Below are positions 20,069 through 28,859 of a DNA stretch of 64,000 nt, in pieces. Location of the stretch: positions 1,984,001 through 2,048,000 of the forward strand of contig OZ244557.1 in the NCBI GenBank assembly GCA_965217625.1, in the 5' to 3' direction. Source of the stretch: TK10-74A sp965217625 (lineage in GTDB: Bacteria; Chloroflexota; Dehalococcoidia; Bin125). Positions within the stretch are counted from its first letter, which is position 1. Each line of letters starts with the position of its first letter. Below the pieces are notes generated by a model. The model searched no databases. It had not been told where the DNA came from and saw only the letters and a list, made by a program, of their open reading frames with translations. Made by a program: the position numbers and the translations under genes.

Positions 20069-21126
20069 CGGCCGGCTGGGGCGCGATGGCGGGCAGCGCC
20101 GCCGCCGGCACGCTGTCGCGGATGATCGCGGGCGGACGCCTGCCGCACGCCCTGCTCCTGGCGGGGCCGCCGCAGGTGGGCAAGGCGCAGCTGGCGGCGT
20201 CGCTGGCGCAGGCGCTCAACTGCGCCGCGCGCCCGCCCGGGCAGGGCGACCCCTGCGGCGACTGCGCCCCCTGCCGCCGCATCGCGGGGGGGCGCCACGC
20301 CGATGTCGAGACCGTCGCGCCGGGCGGGATCTGCCGGGTGACGGACCACTCCCACGAGAACAGCGCCACGGTCGGCATCTGCCAGATCCGGCGGCTCGAG
20401 GTGAGCGCCGCGCTCAACCCGTACGAGGGCCGCCGCCGCGTCTTCGTGATCGACCCCGCCGACGCCATGACGACCGATGCCTCCGACGCCTTCCTGAAGA
20501 CGCTGGAGGAGCCGCCCGACGCAGTCACGATGGTGCTGGTGACGGACTCGCCGGCGCGGCTGTCGGAGACGGTGCGGTCGCGCTGCCGCCGCATCGACGT
20601 GACGCCGTTGGCCCGCGGTCTGCTGGCGGCGCGGCTGGCGGGCGAGGACGGGGTCACCGCCGAGACCGCCGATGCCCTGTCGCGGATGGCGCGCGGCCGC
20701 GCGAGCTGGGCCACGAACGCGCTCGCGGACGACGATCCGGTCGCGCAGCGGCGCGCGGAGATCGAGCAGTTGCGCGCGCTCAGCGCCGGGGGCGCCCGCG
20801 AGCGCATGGAGTTCGCCGAGCACCTCTCCAGCCGCCGCGGCGACCTGGGGCCGGCGCGCACGGCGCTGGAGTATTGCCGGGAGTGGTGGCGCGACCTGCT
20901 GCGCGTGCGCCTGGGCGTCGCGGCGGGGGTCACACACGAGTTCCTGCGGGCGGAGCTCGAGGCGGATGCACCGCGCTACCGCCCGGGCGACATCGTCGCC
21001 TTCCTGCGGGAAGTGCGGCGCACGGAAGAACTACTGCGGATCGGCGTCGACGTCCGCGTCGCGCTGGAAGCATTGATGCTGGCCGCGCCCCGTCCGGGGC
21101 CGCCGGCGGTGAGGAGCGCGGCATGA
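20065..21126 (+). CDS. holB: DNA polymerase III delta-prime-like subunit
   Basis: This 353-residue AAA+ protein belongs to the clamp-loader delta-prime/gamma type. The Walker A is GPPQVGKA (residues 34-41), with Ala where Thr or Ser is usual, so ATP hydrolysis is doubtful, as expected for delta-prime. The zinc module is CGDCAPC after ALNC. FLKTLEEPPDAV and the SRC motif (VRSRCRRI) are typical. It overlaps lysA and ricT by ATGA junctions; a holB-ricT neighbourhood is also known in Bacillus. Confidence 0.9.
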   Translation: MTAGWGAMAGSAAAGTLSRMIAGGRLPHALLLAGPPQVGKAQLAASLAQALNCAARPPGQGDPCGDCAPCRRIAGGRHADVETVAPGGICRVTDHSHENSATVGICQIRRLEVSAALNPYEGRRRVFVIDPADAMTTDASDAFLKTLEEPPDAVTMVLVTDSPARLSETVRSRCRRIDVTPLARGLLAARLAGEDGVTAETADALSRMARGRASWATNALADDDPVAQRRAEIEQLRALSAGGARERMEFAEHLSSRRGDLGPARTALEYCREWWRDLLRVRLGVAAGVTHEFLRAELEADAPRYRPGDIVAFLREVRRTEELLRIGVDVRVALEALMLAAPRPGPPAVRSAA

Positions 21127-22430
21127 GCGCCAACATGATCGGCGTGCGCTTTCGCGAGGCGTCGAAGATCTACCACTTTGCCCCCCCGGCCGACCCGGTG
21201 CTGGAAGGCGAGTACGTCGTCGTGCGGACGGCGCGCGGCCTGGAGATGGCGCGCGTCGTCACGCTGCCGCCCGACGACGCCGGCCCCGTCCCCCGCGACG
21301 CGCGACCGATCGTGCGGCTGGCCGGCGCGGACGACCGCGAGCGGGCGGAGCGCATGCGGGAGCGCAGCGAGAAGATCCTGACCCGGGCGCGGGCGCTGAT
21401 CTCGGCGCGCAACCTGCCCATGTACGCCGCCACGATGCAGCTCAACCTGGCCGGCGAGGAGGCCACCTGCCACTTCCAGTCCGACAGGCACGTCGACTTC
21501 ACGCCCGTCGTGCGGGAGGTGGAGGAGGAGTTCGACGTCCGCCTGCACATGCAGCAGGCCGGCCCGCGCGACCGCGCCAAGCTGGTCGACGGCCACGACA
21601 TCTGCGGCCTGCGGCTGTGCTGCTCGAGCTGGATGACGGACTTCCCCAGGGTCGGCATTCGCATGGCGAAGGAGCAATCGCTGGCGCTCAACCCCGACAA
21701 GCTGTCGGGCGTCTGCGGCCGGCTGCTCTGCTGCCTGACCTTCGAGTACCCCGTCTACCGGGAGATGCGCGGCACGCTGCCCAAGCTGGGCAAGCGCGTG
21801 TCGACGCCGGCGGGGATGGGCAAAGTCGTGCAGGTGAACGTGCTCAAGCAGACGATCGCGCTGGAACTCGACGACCGCGCGGGGCGGGTGGAGGTGTCGG
21901 CCGCCGAGATCGGCATGGCCGTGCGCATCGAAGACGAGCCGAACGCGGCGCTCGAGGAGACGCTCAGCGACGTGCTCGGCCGTCCGGCGACCACCGCGCC
22001 CGCCGCGGCCACTGAGCCCACCGCGCCCGCCGAGCGGCCCGCGACCCAGCCCGTGCGCCGCGGCGGGCGTCCGCCCCGCGGCGGGGGTCGCGCGGCGACG
22101 CCGGTGGATGGCGGAAGCGCCGCCCCGGCCGATCCGGCCGCCGCGGGCGGGGAGCGTTCCGGCCGGCGCCGTCGGCGGCGCGGCGGTCGCCGTCGGGGGC
22201 GCGCGGCGGCCGGCGACGCGACGACTGCCGATGCGGCGACGCCCGGCGCCACGACGGCCGGCGCGACGGACGAGCGGGCATCGGGCGCCGACACGCCGGC
22301 GACGCCGGGGGCTGCCGCCGAGGGCGGCGACGGGCAGGACGCCCCGCGACGCAAGCGGCGTCGCCGGCGACGCGGTCGCGGCGGCCGCGGGGGCGGCGCC
22401 GGCGGAGATCAGGGCGGATCGACGGCGTAG
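21123..22430 (+). CDS. ricT: RicT/PSP1 family protein with a long Arg/Gly-rich tail
   Basis: The PSP1 domain (about residues 80-215) carries paired cysteines ICGLRLCC (161-167) and VCGRLLCC (198-204). In Bacillus RicT these help hold iron-sulphur clusters in the RicAFT complex that acts with RNase Y. Residues 285-435 are an Ala/Pro/Arg/Gly tail with basic runs and RGG-like repeats, absent from typical members of about 270 residues; RNA binding is a reasonable inference. The ATG at 21123 overlaps the upstream stop. Confidence 0.92.
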   Translation: MSANMIGVRFREASKIYHFAPPADPVLEGEYVVVRTARGLEMARVVTLPPDDAGPVPRDARPIVRLAGADDRERAERMRERSEKILTRARALISARNLPMYAATMQLNLAGEEATCHFQSDRHVDFTPVVREVEEEFDVRLHMQQAGPRDRAKLVDGHDICGLRLCCSSWMTDFPRVGIRMAKEQSLALNPDKLSGVCGRLLCCLTFEYPVYREMRGTLPKLGKRVSTPAGMGKVVQVNVLKQTIALELDDRAGRVEVSAAEIGMAVRIEDEPNAALEETLSDVLGRPATTAPAAATEPTAPAERPATQPVRRGGRPPRGGGRAATPVDGGSAAPADPAAAGGERSGRRRRRRGGRRRGRAAAGDATTADAATPGATTAGATDERASGADTPATPGAAAEGGDGQDAPRRKRRRRRRGRGGRGGGAGGDQGGSTA

Positions 22431-22464
22431 GACCGCGTATAGCGGACTATCCGCCCTCCCGGCC

Positions 22465-22929
22465 CTATGCTTCGACTTCGAGAATCACGTCGACCTCGAC
22501 GGGCACGCCCGCGGGCAGCGCCGCCAGGCCGACCGCCACGCGCGTGCCGACCCCGGCGTCGGGGCCCAGCACGTCGCGCATCAACTCCGAGGCGCCGTTG
22601 ATCACCTGCGGCTGCTGCGTGAAGTCGCTGGTCGAGGCGACGAAGCCGGTCAGCCGCACGACCTGGCGGATCGCGTCGAGCGAGCCCAGCGCGCCGGCCG
22701 CCGCCGCCAGACAGTTGAGCGCGCACTGCCGCGCCGCGGCCTGCCCCGTCGCCAGGTCGACCTCCGCCCCCAGCCGGCCGATCGCGGTGAACTCGCCGTC
22801 GGCGACGGGCAGCTGGCCCGACACGTAAAGCAGATTGCCGCTGCGGACGGCGGGCTTGTAGACCCCCACGGGTCCGGGCGGCGGCGGCAGTTGGATGCCG
22901 AGTTCCTGCAGGCGGTCGTCGATGGACAT
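22465..22929 (-). CDS. ridA: RidA family (YjgF/YER057c/UK114) protein
   Basis: RidA-type enzymes deaminate reactive enamine/imine intermediates from PLP enzymes. This 154-residue member has the larger form of the fold (PAVRSGNLLYVSGQLPVADG; VGTRVAVGLAALPAGVPVEVDVILEVEA). The conserved Arg is in GVGTRVAVG. An AAGGAG site precedes the ATG. It follows parB by 38 bp and may be the last gene of the rpmH-parB run. It converges with ricT, with 34 bp between. Confidence 0.92.
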   Translation of the reverse strand: MSIDDRLQELGIQLPPPPGPVGVYKPAVRSGNLLYVSGQLPVADGEFTAIGRLGAEVDLATGQAAARQCALNCLAAAAGALGSLDAIRQVVRLTGFVASTSDFTQQPQVINGASELMRDVLGPDAGVGTRVAVGLAALPAGVPVEVDVILEVEA

Positions 22930-22967
22930 GGTCACTCCTTCGCTGCTGCGGTGTCGGTACTGGCGGG

Positions 22968-23876
22968 TCAGATGGTGAGGTGCGCGGGCGGGGGCGGCAG
23001 CGCGTCGGCGGCCCGCGCCGCCAGTCGCCCGGCGAGCTGCCCGAGTTGTTCGTCGTCGTACCAGCGGATCTCCAGCGTGCCGCCGCGGCCGCCGCGACGC
23101 AGACGCACCCGTGTGCCCAGCGCCCGTTCGAGGTCCGCGATCAGCGCCGCGTCGGCGTCGGCGTCCGGCGTCGGGGCGTCCGGCTCGGGGGCAGGCGCGG
23201 CGGCGGCGGCGTTGAGGGCGCGGGCGGCGCGCTCCGTCTGACGCACGTTGAGCCCCTCGGCGACCACGCGCCGCCACAGTGCCTCGCGCGCGCCGGGGTC
23301 GCCGACGGCGAGCAGGGCGCGGGCGTGGCCCTCGCTGATCTCGGCGCGGGCGAGGCTGTCGCGGATGGGGGCGGGCAGGCCCAGCAGTCGCAGCGAGTTG
23401 GCGACGGTGCTGCGGCTCTTGCCGACGCGCTCCGCGATGCGCGCCTGGCTCTCGCCGCTGGCGGCCAGCAGCCGCGCGTAGGCCCCGGCCTCCTCCAGCG
23501 GGCTCAGGTCCTCGCGCTGCACGTTCTCGACCAGGGCCGCCGTCAGCAGCTCGTCGCCGGCCAGGCTCGTGACGACGACGGGCACCTCGCGCAGCCCCGC
23601 GAGCCGGGCCGCCCGCCAGCGCCGCTCGCCGGCGACCAGCGTGAAGCGGCCGCCGTCGCCGGCGGTGACGAGCAGCGGCTGCAGGACGCCGATCGAGCGC
23701 ACGCTGGCGGCGAGTTCCTCCAGCGCGGCGGGGTCGACGGCGCCGCGCGGCTGCTCGGGGTTGGGGTCGATCTGGTCGATCGCGACGCGCTGCGGGCCGG
23801 GCTCGTCGCGGCGGTCCTGCGACCGCGCGATCAGGGCGTCGAGCCCGCGGCCCAGGATCGGTCGGGCGGTGGTCAT
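22968..23876 (-). CDS. parB: Chromosome partitioning protein ParB (Noc/Spo0J family)
   Basis: ParB is the CTP-dependent clamp that loads at parS and drives origin segregation with ParA. The 302-residue protein has the N-terminal ParA-contact segment (PILGRGLDALI), the CTPase motifs (GERRWRAARL at 83-92; ENVQREDL) and a helix-turn-helix region (ARIAERVGKSRSTVANSLRLL). A variable Ala/Pro/Asp linker and a C-terminal dimer domain follow. Its ATG overlaps the parA stop by ATGA. Its likely target is the perfect parS at 28125-28140. Confidence 0.97.
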   Translation of the reverse strand: MTTARPILGRGLDALIARSQDRRDEPGPQRVAIDQIDPNPEQPRGAVDPAALEELAASVRSIGVLQPLLVTAGDGGRFTLVAGERRWRAARLAGLREVPVVVTSLAGDELLTAALVENVQREDLSPLEEAGAYARLLAASGESQARIAERVGKSRSTVANSLRLLGLPAPIRDSLARAEISEGHARALLAVGDPGAREALWRRVVAEGLNVRQTERAARALNAAAAAPAPEPDAPTPDADADAALIADLERALGTRVRLRRGGRGGTLEIRWYDDEQLGQLAGRLAARAADALPPPPAHLTI

Positions 23877-24724
23877 GCTGCGCCTCCTGCCGCCGCGACG
23901 AGTCCGCCGCGGGTGGAATCGATCGCGCCGGACGCCGGCGCGGGCGGTGTGTCGGGGGAGGGGGCGACGCGGCGCTCTTCGCGCGCCAGGAACTCCCGCG
24001 CCAGGGCGCGGTAGGCGCCGGCCCCCGACGAGGCGGGGGCGTAGTCGAAGATCGTGCGGCCGAAGCTGGGCGCCTCGCCCAGCCGCACCGAGCGCGGGAT
24101 GACGGTGGCGTAGGTCTGCGGGAAGTGACTGCGCACCTGCCGCACGACCTCCTGCGACAGCTTCGTGCGGGCATCGAACATCGTCAGCAGGACGCCGTCC
24201 ACGCGTAGCGACGGATTGAGCCGCTCGGCGACGCGGCCGATCGTGTCCGCCAGATAGCCCAGCCCCTCCAGGGCGAGGTACTCGCACTGCACCGGGATCA
24301 CGACGCGGTCGGCGGCGGTCAGGGCGTTCAGCGTCAGCAGCCCCAGCGAGGGGGCGCAGTCGATCAGGACGAAGTCGTAGCCCGAGCGCAGCGTCGCGAT
24401 CGACGTGCGCAGGCGGTATTCGCGGTCGGGCAGCGCGGCGAGTTCCACCTCGGCGCCGGCGAGGTCGCGGGAGGAGGGCAGGATCGCGAGGCCCGGCTCC
24501 GCGGTCTGCTGGACGCAGGACGCGGCCGGGGCGCCGCCGAGGACGTCGTACAGGCTGTCGTGCCCGCCGGGCACGAGGCCGAGGCCGCTGCTGGCGTTGG
24601 ACTGCGGATCACCGTCGACGAGCAGGATGCGCCGCCCCGAGCGGGCGAGCGCGGCGCCGAGGTTGACGGCGGTCGTCGTCTTACCGACGCCGCCCTTCTG
24701 GTTCGCGATCGCAATGACCGGCAC
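23873..24724 (-). CDS. parA: Chromosome partitioning ATPase ParA (Soj)
   Basis: ParA is a Walker-type ATPase that moves ParB-parS complexes along the nucleoid. The deviant Walker A KGGVGKTT is at residues 10-17, with VDGDPQSNA (A') and FVLIDCAPSLGLLTLNAL (Walker B). It starts with GTG and has 283 residues, with a 30-residue Pro/Ala-rich tail after the usual ALAREFL end. It lacks the N-terminal DNA-binding domain of plasmid ParA, as expected for a chromosomal Soj. It follows jag by 32 bp. Confidence 0.97.
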   Translation of the reverse strand: MPVIAIANQKGGVGKTTTAVNLGAALARSGRRILLVDGDPQSNASSGLGLVPGGHDSLYDVLGGAPAASCVQQTAEPGLAILPSSRDLAGAEVELAALPDREYRLRTSIATLRSGYDFVLIDCAPSLGLLTLNALTAADRVVIPVQCEYLALEGLGYLADTIGRVAERLNPSLRVDGVLLTMFDARTKLSQEVVRQVRSHFPQTYATVIPRSVRLGEAPSFGRTIFDYAPASSGAGAYRALAREFLAREERRVAPSPDTPPAPASGAIDSTRGGLVAAAGGAA

Positions 24725-24756
24725 GGACCCCGCCTTCGTAGCAGAGCCGACCCCAG

Positions 24757-25863
24757 CTACTCGCCACGGTAGACGATTTGGACCCGTCGCGCAGCGCCCA
24801 CGCCGGTGCTCTCCGTCTCGATGCCGTCGATCCCGGAGAGGTTCAGGTGGATGATGCGGCGCTCGGCCGGCGGCAGCGGCTGCAGTTCGACCATGGCGCC
24901 CGTCTCGCGGGCTTCGGCGGCGGCGGCGGCGGCCATCGCCAGGAGATCCTGCTCGCGGCGCTGCTTGTAGCCGTCGACGTCGACCGTGAAGGCGTGGCGG
25001 CCCTCCAGCGCGCGGCTGGAGATCAGGTTGATCATGTATTGCAGGGCGGCCAGGTGCTGGCCGTTGGGACCGATCAGGATGTCGAGCCCGTCGCCGTCGT
25101 CGTCATCGTCCGCCGGCTCATCTGGCGGCGCGATGATGAGCACCGCCGCGGCGTGGTCGAGCCCCTCGATGGGGGTGGCCGGCGGGCGCGCCGTGACGAC
25201 GGCGTCCACGCGCATCAGGTGCAGCAGGTCGGTCAGCACGGCCGTCGCGAATTCGGTGGCGTCCTGGTCGTCCTCGGGCTCGAACTCGGGATCGGCGAGC
25301 AGTGCGAACGGCAGCGGCTCGGGACGGATGATCGGGTCGCGGTCTTGGCCGCCGCGGCCGCGTCCGCCGTAGCGGCCCCTGCCCTGGTAGCTGTCACGGC
25401 CGCGATCACGGCCGCGATCGCGATCGCGGTCGCGGGCGCCGTCACGACGGGGGGGCGGGCCGGAGCGGGACGAGCGGTCGCGTGGTGGGCGATCTTGCGG
25501 CGTGCGGGCCACCGGCGGACCCAGCGACGGGTCGCGGCGGCGCGCGCCGGGCGGACCCCCGGAGCCGCCCCGGCCCCGTCCGGGCCCGGAGGGCCGCCGA
25601 TCGACTTCGGCGTAATCGGCGTAGTCGTCGATCTTCGGCAGCGGCGCCTCGTCGGGGTCGTCGTCGGCGGGGGCGGCGCCGATGACGCTCACCCGCACGC
25701 GCGCCTCGTTGGCCCCGATGCCGAACACGCCGGGCCGCCCCTCGCTGAGGACGCGCACATCGACTTGGTTGCGCGTCCGGTTGAGCCGGCGCAGGGCCTG
25801 CAGGACGGCGTCGTCCACGGTCTTGCCGGTCGTTTCCACGCTGCTGGGGTTGTCTGGGGGCAT
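24757..25863 (-). CDS. jag: Jag/SpoIIIJ-associated RNA-binding protein (KhpB)
   Basis: KhpB/Jag partners KhpA in RNA binding and affects cell division and elongation. Domains in order: Jag-N (KTVDDAVLQALRRLNRT, VFGIGANEARVRVSVIG; residues 14-62), a disordered Arg/Asp/Gly/Pro linker of about 110 residues, a KH domain (LDILIGPNGQHLAALQYMIN), and an R3H domain (ERRIIHLNLSGIDGI) at the C-terminus. The linker, with repeated Arg-Asp pairs and RGRGRYGG, is much longer than usual. Its start lies 2 bp after the yidC stop. Confidence 0.94.
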   Translation of the reverse strand: MPPDNPSSVETTGKTVDDAVLQALRRLNRTRNQVDVRVLSEGRPGVFGIGANEARVRVSVIGAAPADDDPDEAPLPKIDDYADYAEVDRRPSGPGRGRGGSGGPPGARRRDPSLGPPVARTPQDRPPRDRSSRSGPPPRRDGARDRDRDRGRDRGRDSYQGRGRYGGRGRGGQDRDPIIRPEPLPFALLADPEFEPEDDQDATEFATAVLTDLLHLMRVDAVVTARPPATPIEGLDHAAAVLIIAPPDEPADDDDDGDGLDILIGPNGQHLAALQYMINLISSRALEGRHAFTVDVDGYKQRREQDLLAMAAAAAAEARETGAMVELQPLPPAERRIIHLNLSGIDGIETESTGVGAARRVQIVYRGE

Positions 25864-25865
25864 GG

Positions 25866-26831
25866 CTAGTCGGCCCTTTCCGGTCTTGCGCCCCCGCGGT
25901 TGCGGCGGCGCCGGCGTCTGCGGCGACGCGCGGCAGCCGATCGGCTGCCGGACGCGTCATCGGTGGTGGGGGTGGCACTCGAGTCGGGGGCGGATTCGTC
26001 CGCCGGCGTCGCGGAGCTGGTCTTGGCGGCCCCGCCCGAGGCGTCGGCGGAGATGGCGGCGCTGCGCGCGCGCGCCTTCGCCGACGGAGGCAGCGCGTCG
26101 AGGGAGACGAGCCAGCGCCAGGTGATGTTGTCGGGCTTGTAGTAGAGGTACGACGTGATGATGCCCACCAGGCTGGTCGTGAACCAGTACAGGCCCAGGC
26201 CGGCCGGGACGGTCATCGTGAACCAGCCGAAGAGCAACGGCATGAGGTAGAGCATCATCTTGTTGGTCGCGGCCTGGCGGTCGTCCTTCACCTGCGAGCG
26301 GGTCGCGGTCGAGAGCTTCTGCTGGTAGAACGTCGCGGCGGCGACCAGCACGGCCAGCGGGATCGATCGCTCCGCCAGGTCGATGAACAGGAAGTCGCTG
26401 CGCAGCGGCACCGACTCGGTGATGTAGTCCCAGTCGTAGAGGCGCGAGGCGAGGCCCAGCAGGGCCTCGGGCGTCGTGCCCACGGTGTGGCGGATGACCT
26501 GGAACAGCGCGATCCAGATGGGAATCTGCACCGCGAAGGGGACCAGGCAGCCCAGCGGGTTGAAACCCACCTCGCGGTAGAGCTTCATCATCTCCTGCTG
26601 GCGGCGTTTGGGATCCTTGTACTTCTTCTGGATCTCCTGCATCTGCGGCTGCATCTCCTGCATGGCGCGGGTGGTGCGCAGTTGCCGGATCGTCAGCGGG
26701 AAGGTGACGAGGCGGATGAAGATCGTGAACGCGATGATGGCCAGGCCGAAGTTGTCCAACATGGCGTTGGACATGATGATCAGCGCGTTGATCATCGGGT
26801 TGACGAGCAGGTCGTTCCAGATGAAGCTCAC
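25866..26831 (-). CDS. yidC: Membrane protein insertase YidC
   Basis: YidC/Oxa1 inserts membrane proteins and works next to the ribosome. The start is GTG. The short Gram-positive-like form has five expected membrane segments, the hydrophilic-groove Arg (Arg40 in FTIFIRLVTFPLT), the cytoplasmic helical hairpin QMQEIQKKYKDPKRRQQEMM and GCLVPFAVQIPIWIALFQV. The last 70 residues are Ser/Ala-rich and end in ten consecutive Arg plus NRGGARPE, a basic tail likely to touch ribosomal RNA. It follows the PQQ-type lipoprotein by 12 bp. Confidence 0.96.
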   Translation of the reverse strand: MSFIWNDLLVNPMINALIIMSNAMLDNFGLAIIAFTIFIRLVTFPLTIRQLRTTRAMQEMQPQMQEIQKKYKDPKRRQQEMMKLYREVGFNPLGCLVPFAVQIPIWIALFQVIRHTVGTTPEALLGLASRLYDWDYITESVPLRSDFLFIDLAERSIPLAVLVAAATFYQQKLSTATRSQVKDDRQAATNKMMLYLMPLLFGWFTMTVPAGLGLYWFTTSLVGIITSYLYYKPDNITWRWLVSLDALPPSAKARARSAAISADASGGAAKTSSATPADESAPDSSATPTTDDASGSRSAAARRRRRRRRRNRGGARPERAD

Positions 26832-26843
26832 GCGCGCCGCCCT

Positions 26844-28103
26844 CTAGCCCTGGACCGCGTCGAGCAGGCGCTCGCAGTCGAGGTTGCGCTCGGGGAAGAT
26901 CTCGCAAACGCGCCCGGCGCCGACGCGCGAGCGCCAGAGCACGCCCTGGTCGTCGCTGATCAGGACCGAGTCGTCGGCCAGGATGAGCGGCGTGGCCAGC
27001 ACCCGGTTCGACGTCTTCAGCGGGTTGCTGGGGTCGCCCCAGACCTGCCGCCCGGTGTCCGGATCGATGGCCAGCAGCGTGCCCTCGCGGGTGATGATCA
27101 CCAGCTCGCCGGCGGCGGTGAGGGCGGGCCGCGCGCGGATGCGCTCCCCGGCCTGGAACGGCTCTGGCCAGCGCGGCACGCCCGTCGCCGCGTCCCAGGC
27201 CCAGACGGCGCCGTGCAGATCGCCGACGAAGACCGTGCCGTTCACCAGCAGCGCGCTCGTCCAGAACCAGTGCGCGCCCTGCTTGCGCCAGCGCTCCTCG
27301 CCGGTCTCGACATCCAGCGCGTAGAAGGTGCGGTCGAAGCCGCCGAAGAAGGCGAGGCCGCCCCCGACCACGACGTCGCTGGCGATGCCCGCGCCCGAGC
27401 GGAACGTCCACACGGCGGCGCCGTCGCCGGTGCGCAGCGCGATCACCTGGCCGGCCATCGTGGGGACGATGAGCAGCGGCCCGTGGGCATCGGTGTGGGC
27501 GATGGCCGGCGTGCCCCAGATGCGCCCCTCGATCCCCTCCGCGATCCAGACGAACGCCTCCGCATCGTCGACGCTCAGGGGGGGACTCTCGGTGTCGATG
27601 GCGTACACGCGCTCGTCCGTCGTCGCGACGAAGACGGTGCGGCCGTCGGCGGCGGCGACGATGCCGGCGATCACCGGGGCTCCCGTCTCGAGCAGGACGC
27701 GGGCGCTCGAGCCGTCGCGCTGGATGGCGTAGACGATGCCCTCGTTGTGGTCGGCGACGACGATCTCCTCGGCGTCCGCGCCGACCACGGCGGGCGCGCC
27801 GTAGAAGCCCTGCGTTTCGACCGGCCCGTCGAGGCCGGGGAAGGGGCGCTCGTCGTCCTGCGCGGGGGCCTGTCCGGCGGCGACGCCGGGGAACATCCAG
27901 ACGACCGGGTTCGCCCGGTCGAGGTCGATCGCCGCCATCGCGTTGTCCTCGACGCGGGCGATGACGATGGGCCGCCCGTCCAGCTCGGTGGCGATGGGCG
28001 GGGCCCAGCCGTCGGGGTCGTTGCTGACCGTGCACGCCGCCAGGATGGGGATCGCGGCCAGCAGCGCGAGGCCACGCAGGCGGCGGCGGAGAGGGTTTCG
28101 CAT
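26844..28103 (-). CDS. PQQ-repeat beta-propeller lipoprotein
   Basis: This 419-residue secreted protein has a basic N-terminus (MRNPLRRRLRG) and a hydrophobic stretch ending in the lipobox LAAC, so it is a predicted lipoprotein. It carries repeats typical of PQQ/BamB-type beta-propellers (VYAIDTES, VIALRTGDGAAVWTF, FYALDVETGEERW, VWAWDAATGVPRW, LLAIDPDTGRQVWG). An outer-membrane BamB role cannot be assumed. Its ATG overlaps the yidD stop (TGATG). Placement between yidD and yidC is unusual and hints at a role in membrane or secreted protein assembly. Confidence 0.88.
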   Translation of the reverse strand: MRNPLRRRLRGLALLAAIPILAACTVSNDPDGWAPPIATELDGRPIVIARVEDNAMAAIDLDRANPVVWMFPGVAAGQAPAQDDERPFPGLDGPVETQGFYGAPAVVGADAEEIVVADHNEGIVYAIQRDGSSARVLLETGAPVIAGIVAAADGRTVFVATTDERVYAIDTESPPLSVDDAEAFVWIAEGIEGRIWGTPAIAHTDAHGPLLIVPTMAGQVIALRTGDGAAVWTFRSGAGIASDVVVGGGLAFFGGFDRTFYALDVETGEERWRKQGAHWFWTSALLVNGTVFVGDLHGAVWAWDAATGVPRWPEPFQAGERIRARPALTAAGELVIITREGTLLAIDPDTGRQVWGDPSNPLKTSNRVLATPLILADDSVLISDDQGVLWRSRVGAGRVCEIFPERNLDCERLLDAVQG

Positions 28104-28429
28104 CAGCGGGACGTTCCGGGGCGATGTTTCACGTGAAACACCCGCCAGCGCGAGGCAGGCGGGTGTTCCGCCGCCGCGGGCGTCTCGTCGCACGGTGGGT
28201 CGTAGCCACCGGCCGACAGGGGGTTGCAGCGCAGGAGGCGCCAGACGGTCATGGCGCCGCCCCGCACGACGCCGTAGCGCTCGATCGCCTGCAGGGCGTA
28301 GTCGGAGCAGGTGGGGAGGTAGCGGCAGGCCGGCCCCAGCCCCGGCGAGATGCCGGTCTGGTAGCCGCGGATGAGTCGCGTGACCAGCCGGGCGACCGGA
28401 CGATGCACGACGCCTCTCTGGGTACTCAC
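28103..28429 (-). CDS. yidD: Membrane protein insertion efficiency factor YidD
   Basis: YidD is a small amphipathic protein linked to YidC-dependent insertion. The core is LVTRLIRGYQTGISPGLGP, followed by ACRYLPTCSDYA and LLRCNPLSAGGYDP with the conserved cysteines. It starts at GTG 28429, 7 bp after rnpA. At 108 residues it is longer than the usual 70-85, because the C-terminus continues through PASRWRVFHVKHRPG. The FHVKH codons are the parS site itself. Confidence 0.93.
   Translation of the reverse strand: MSTQRGVVHRPVARLVTRLIRGYQTGISPGLGPACRYLPTCSDYALQAIERYGVVRGGAMTVWRLLRCNPLSAGGYDPPCDETPAAAEHPPASRWRVFHVKHRPGTSR
28125..28140. promoter_or_regulatory. parS centromere site, perfect consensus
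   Basis: TGTTTCACGTGAAACA, the exact 16-bp ParB-binding palindrome, lies in the 3' part of yidD, 4.2 kb upstream of parB. ParB nucleates here and slides outward. It is the only copy I found in this window. Confidence 0.97.
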
Positions 28430-28436
28430 GGCGTGC

Positions 28437-28796
28437 TCACTGGGCGTCGTCCTCGCCCGGCTCGGTTCGCGTCAGCCCGGCGCGACGCAGCAGGCCCGAC
28501 AGCGCCGCATGCAACTCGTCGTAGCTGGCGTGCTGCGCGCCGTTCCTCGCGATCACGACGATGTCCACCTGTCCGGCCGCCCCGCAGAGTCGCGCGGCTG
28601 CCCGCAGGCGGCGCTTGATGCGGTTGCGCGTGACGGCGCCGCCCAGCCGCTTGCCGACGGCGAAGCCGTAGCGCGGCGCGTCCGTCTCCGGATTGGCGCG
28701 GATGCGGAGGGCCAGGGGGCCACGGGCATAGGTACGCCCCGATCGGTACACGGCCGCGAAATCCCGCCGCCGCCGGAGTCGCTGATGGCGCTGCAT
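28437..28796 (-). CDS. rnpA: Ribonuclease P protein component
   Basis: This is the protein subunit of RNase P, which trims tRNA 5' ends. The 119-residue sequence has the family features RRRRDFAAVYRSGRTYARGPL, the RNR-type motif VTRNRIKRRLR, and VDIVVIARNGA. A GGGAG site precedes the ATG. It lies between rpmH and yidD, the usual order, but is separated from rpmH by tandem repeats. Confidence 0.96.
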   Translation of the reverse strand: MQRHQRLRRRRDFAAVYRSGRTYARGPLALRIRANPETDAPRYGFAVGKRLGGAVTRNRIKRRLRAAARLCGAAGQVDIVVIARNGAQHASYDELHAALSGLLRRAGLTRTEPGEDDAQ

Positions 28797-28859
28797 CGGC
28801 AGCTCCCGCCGGGCGGCCGTCAGTGGCGCAAGCAGGGAGGGAGTTCCGCGCGACGCCTG

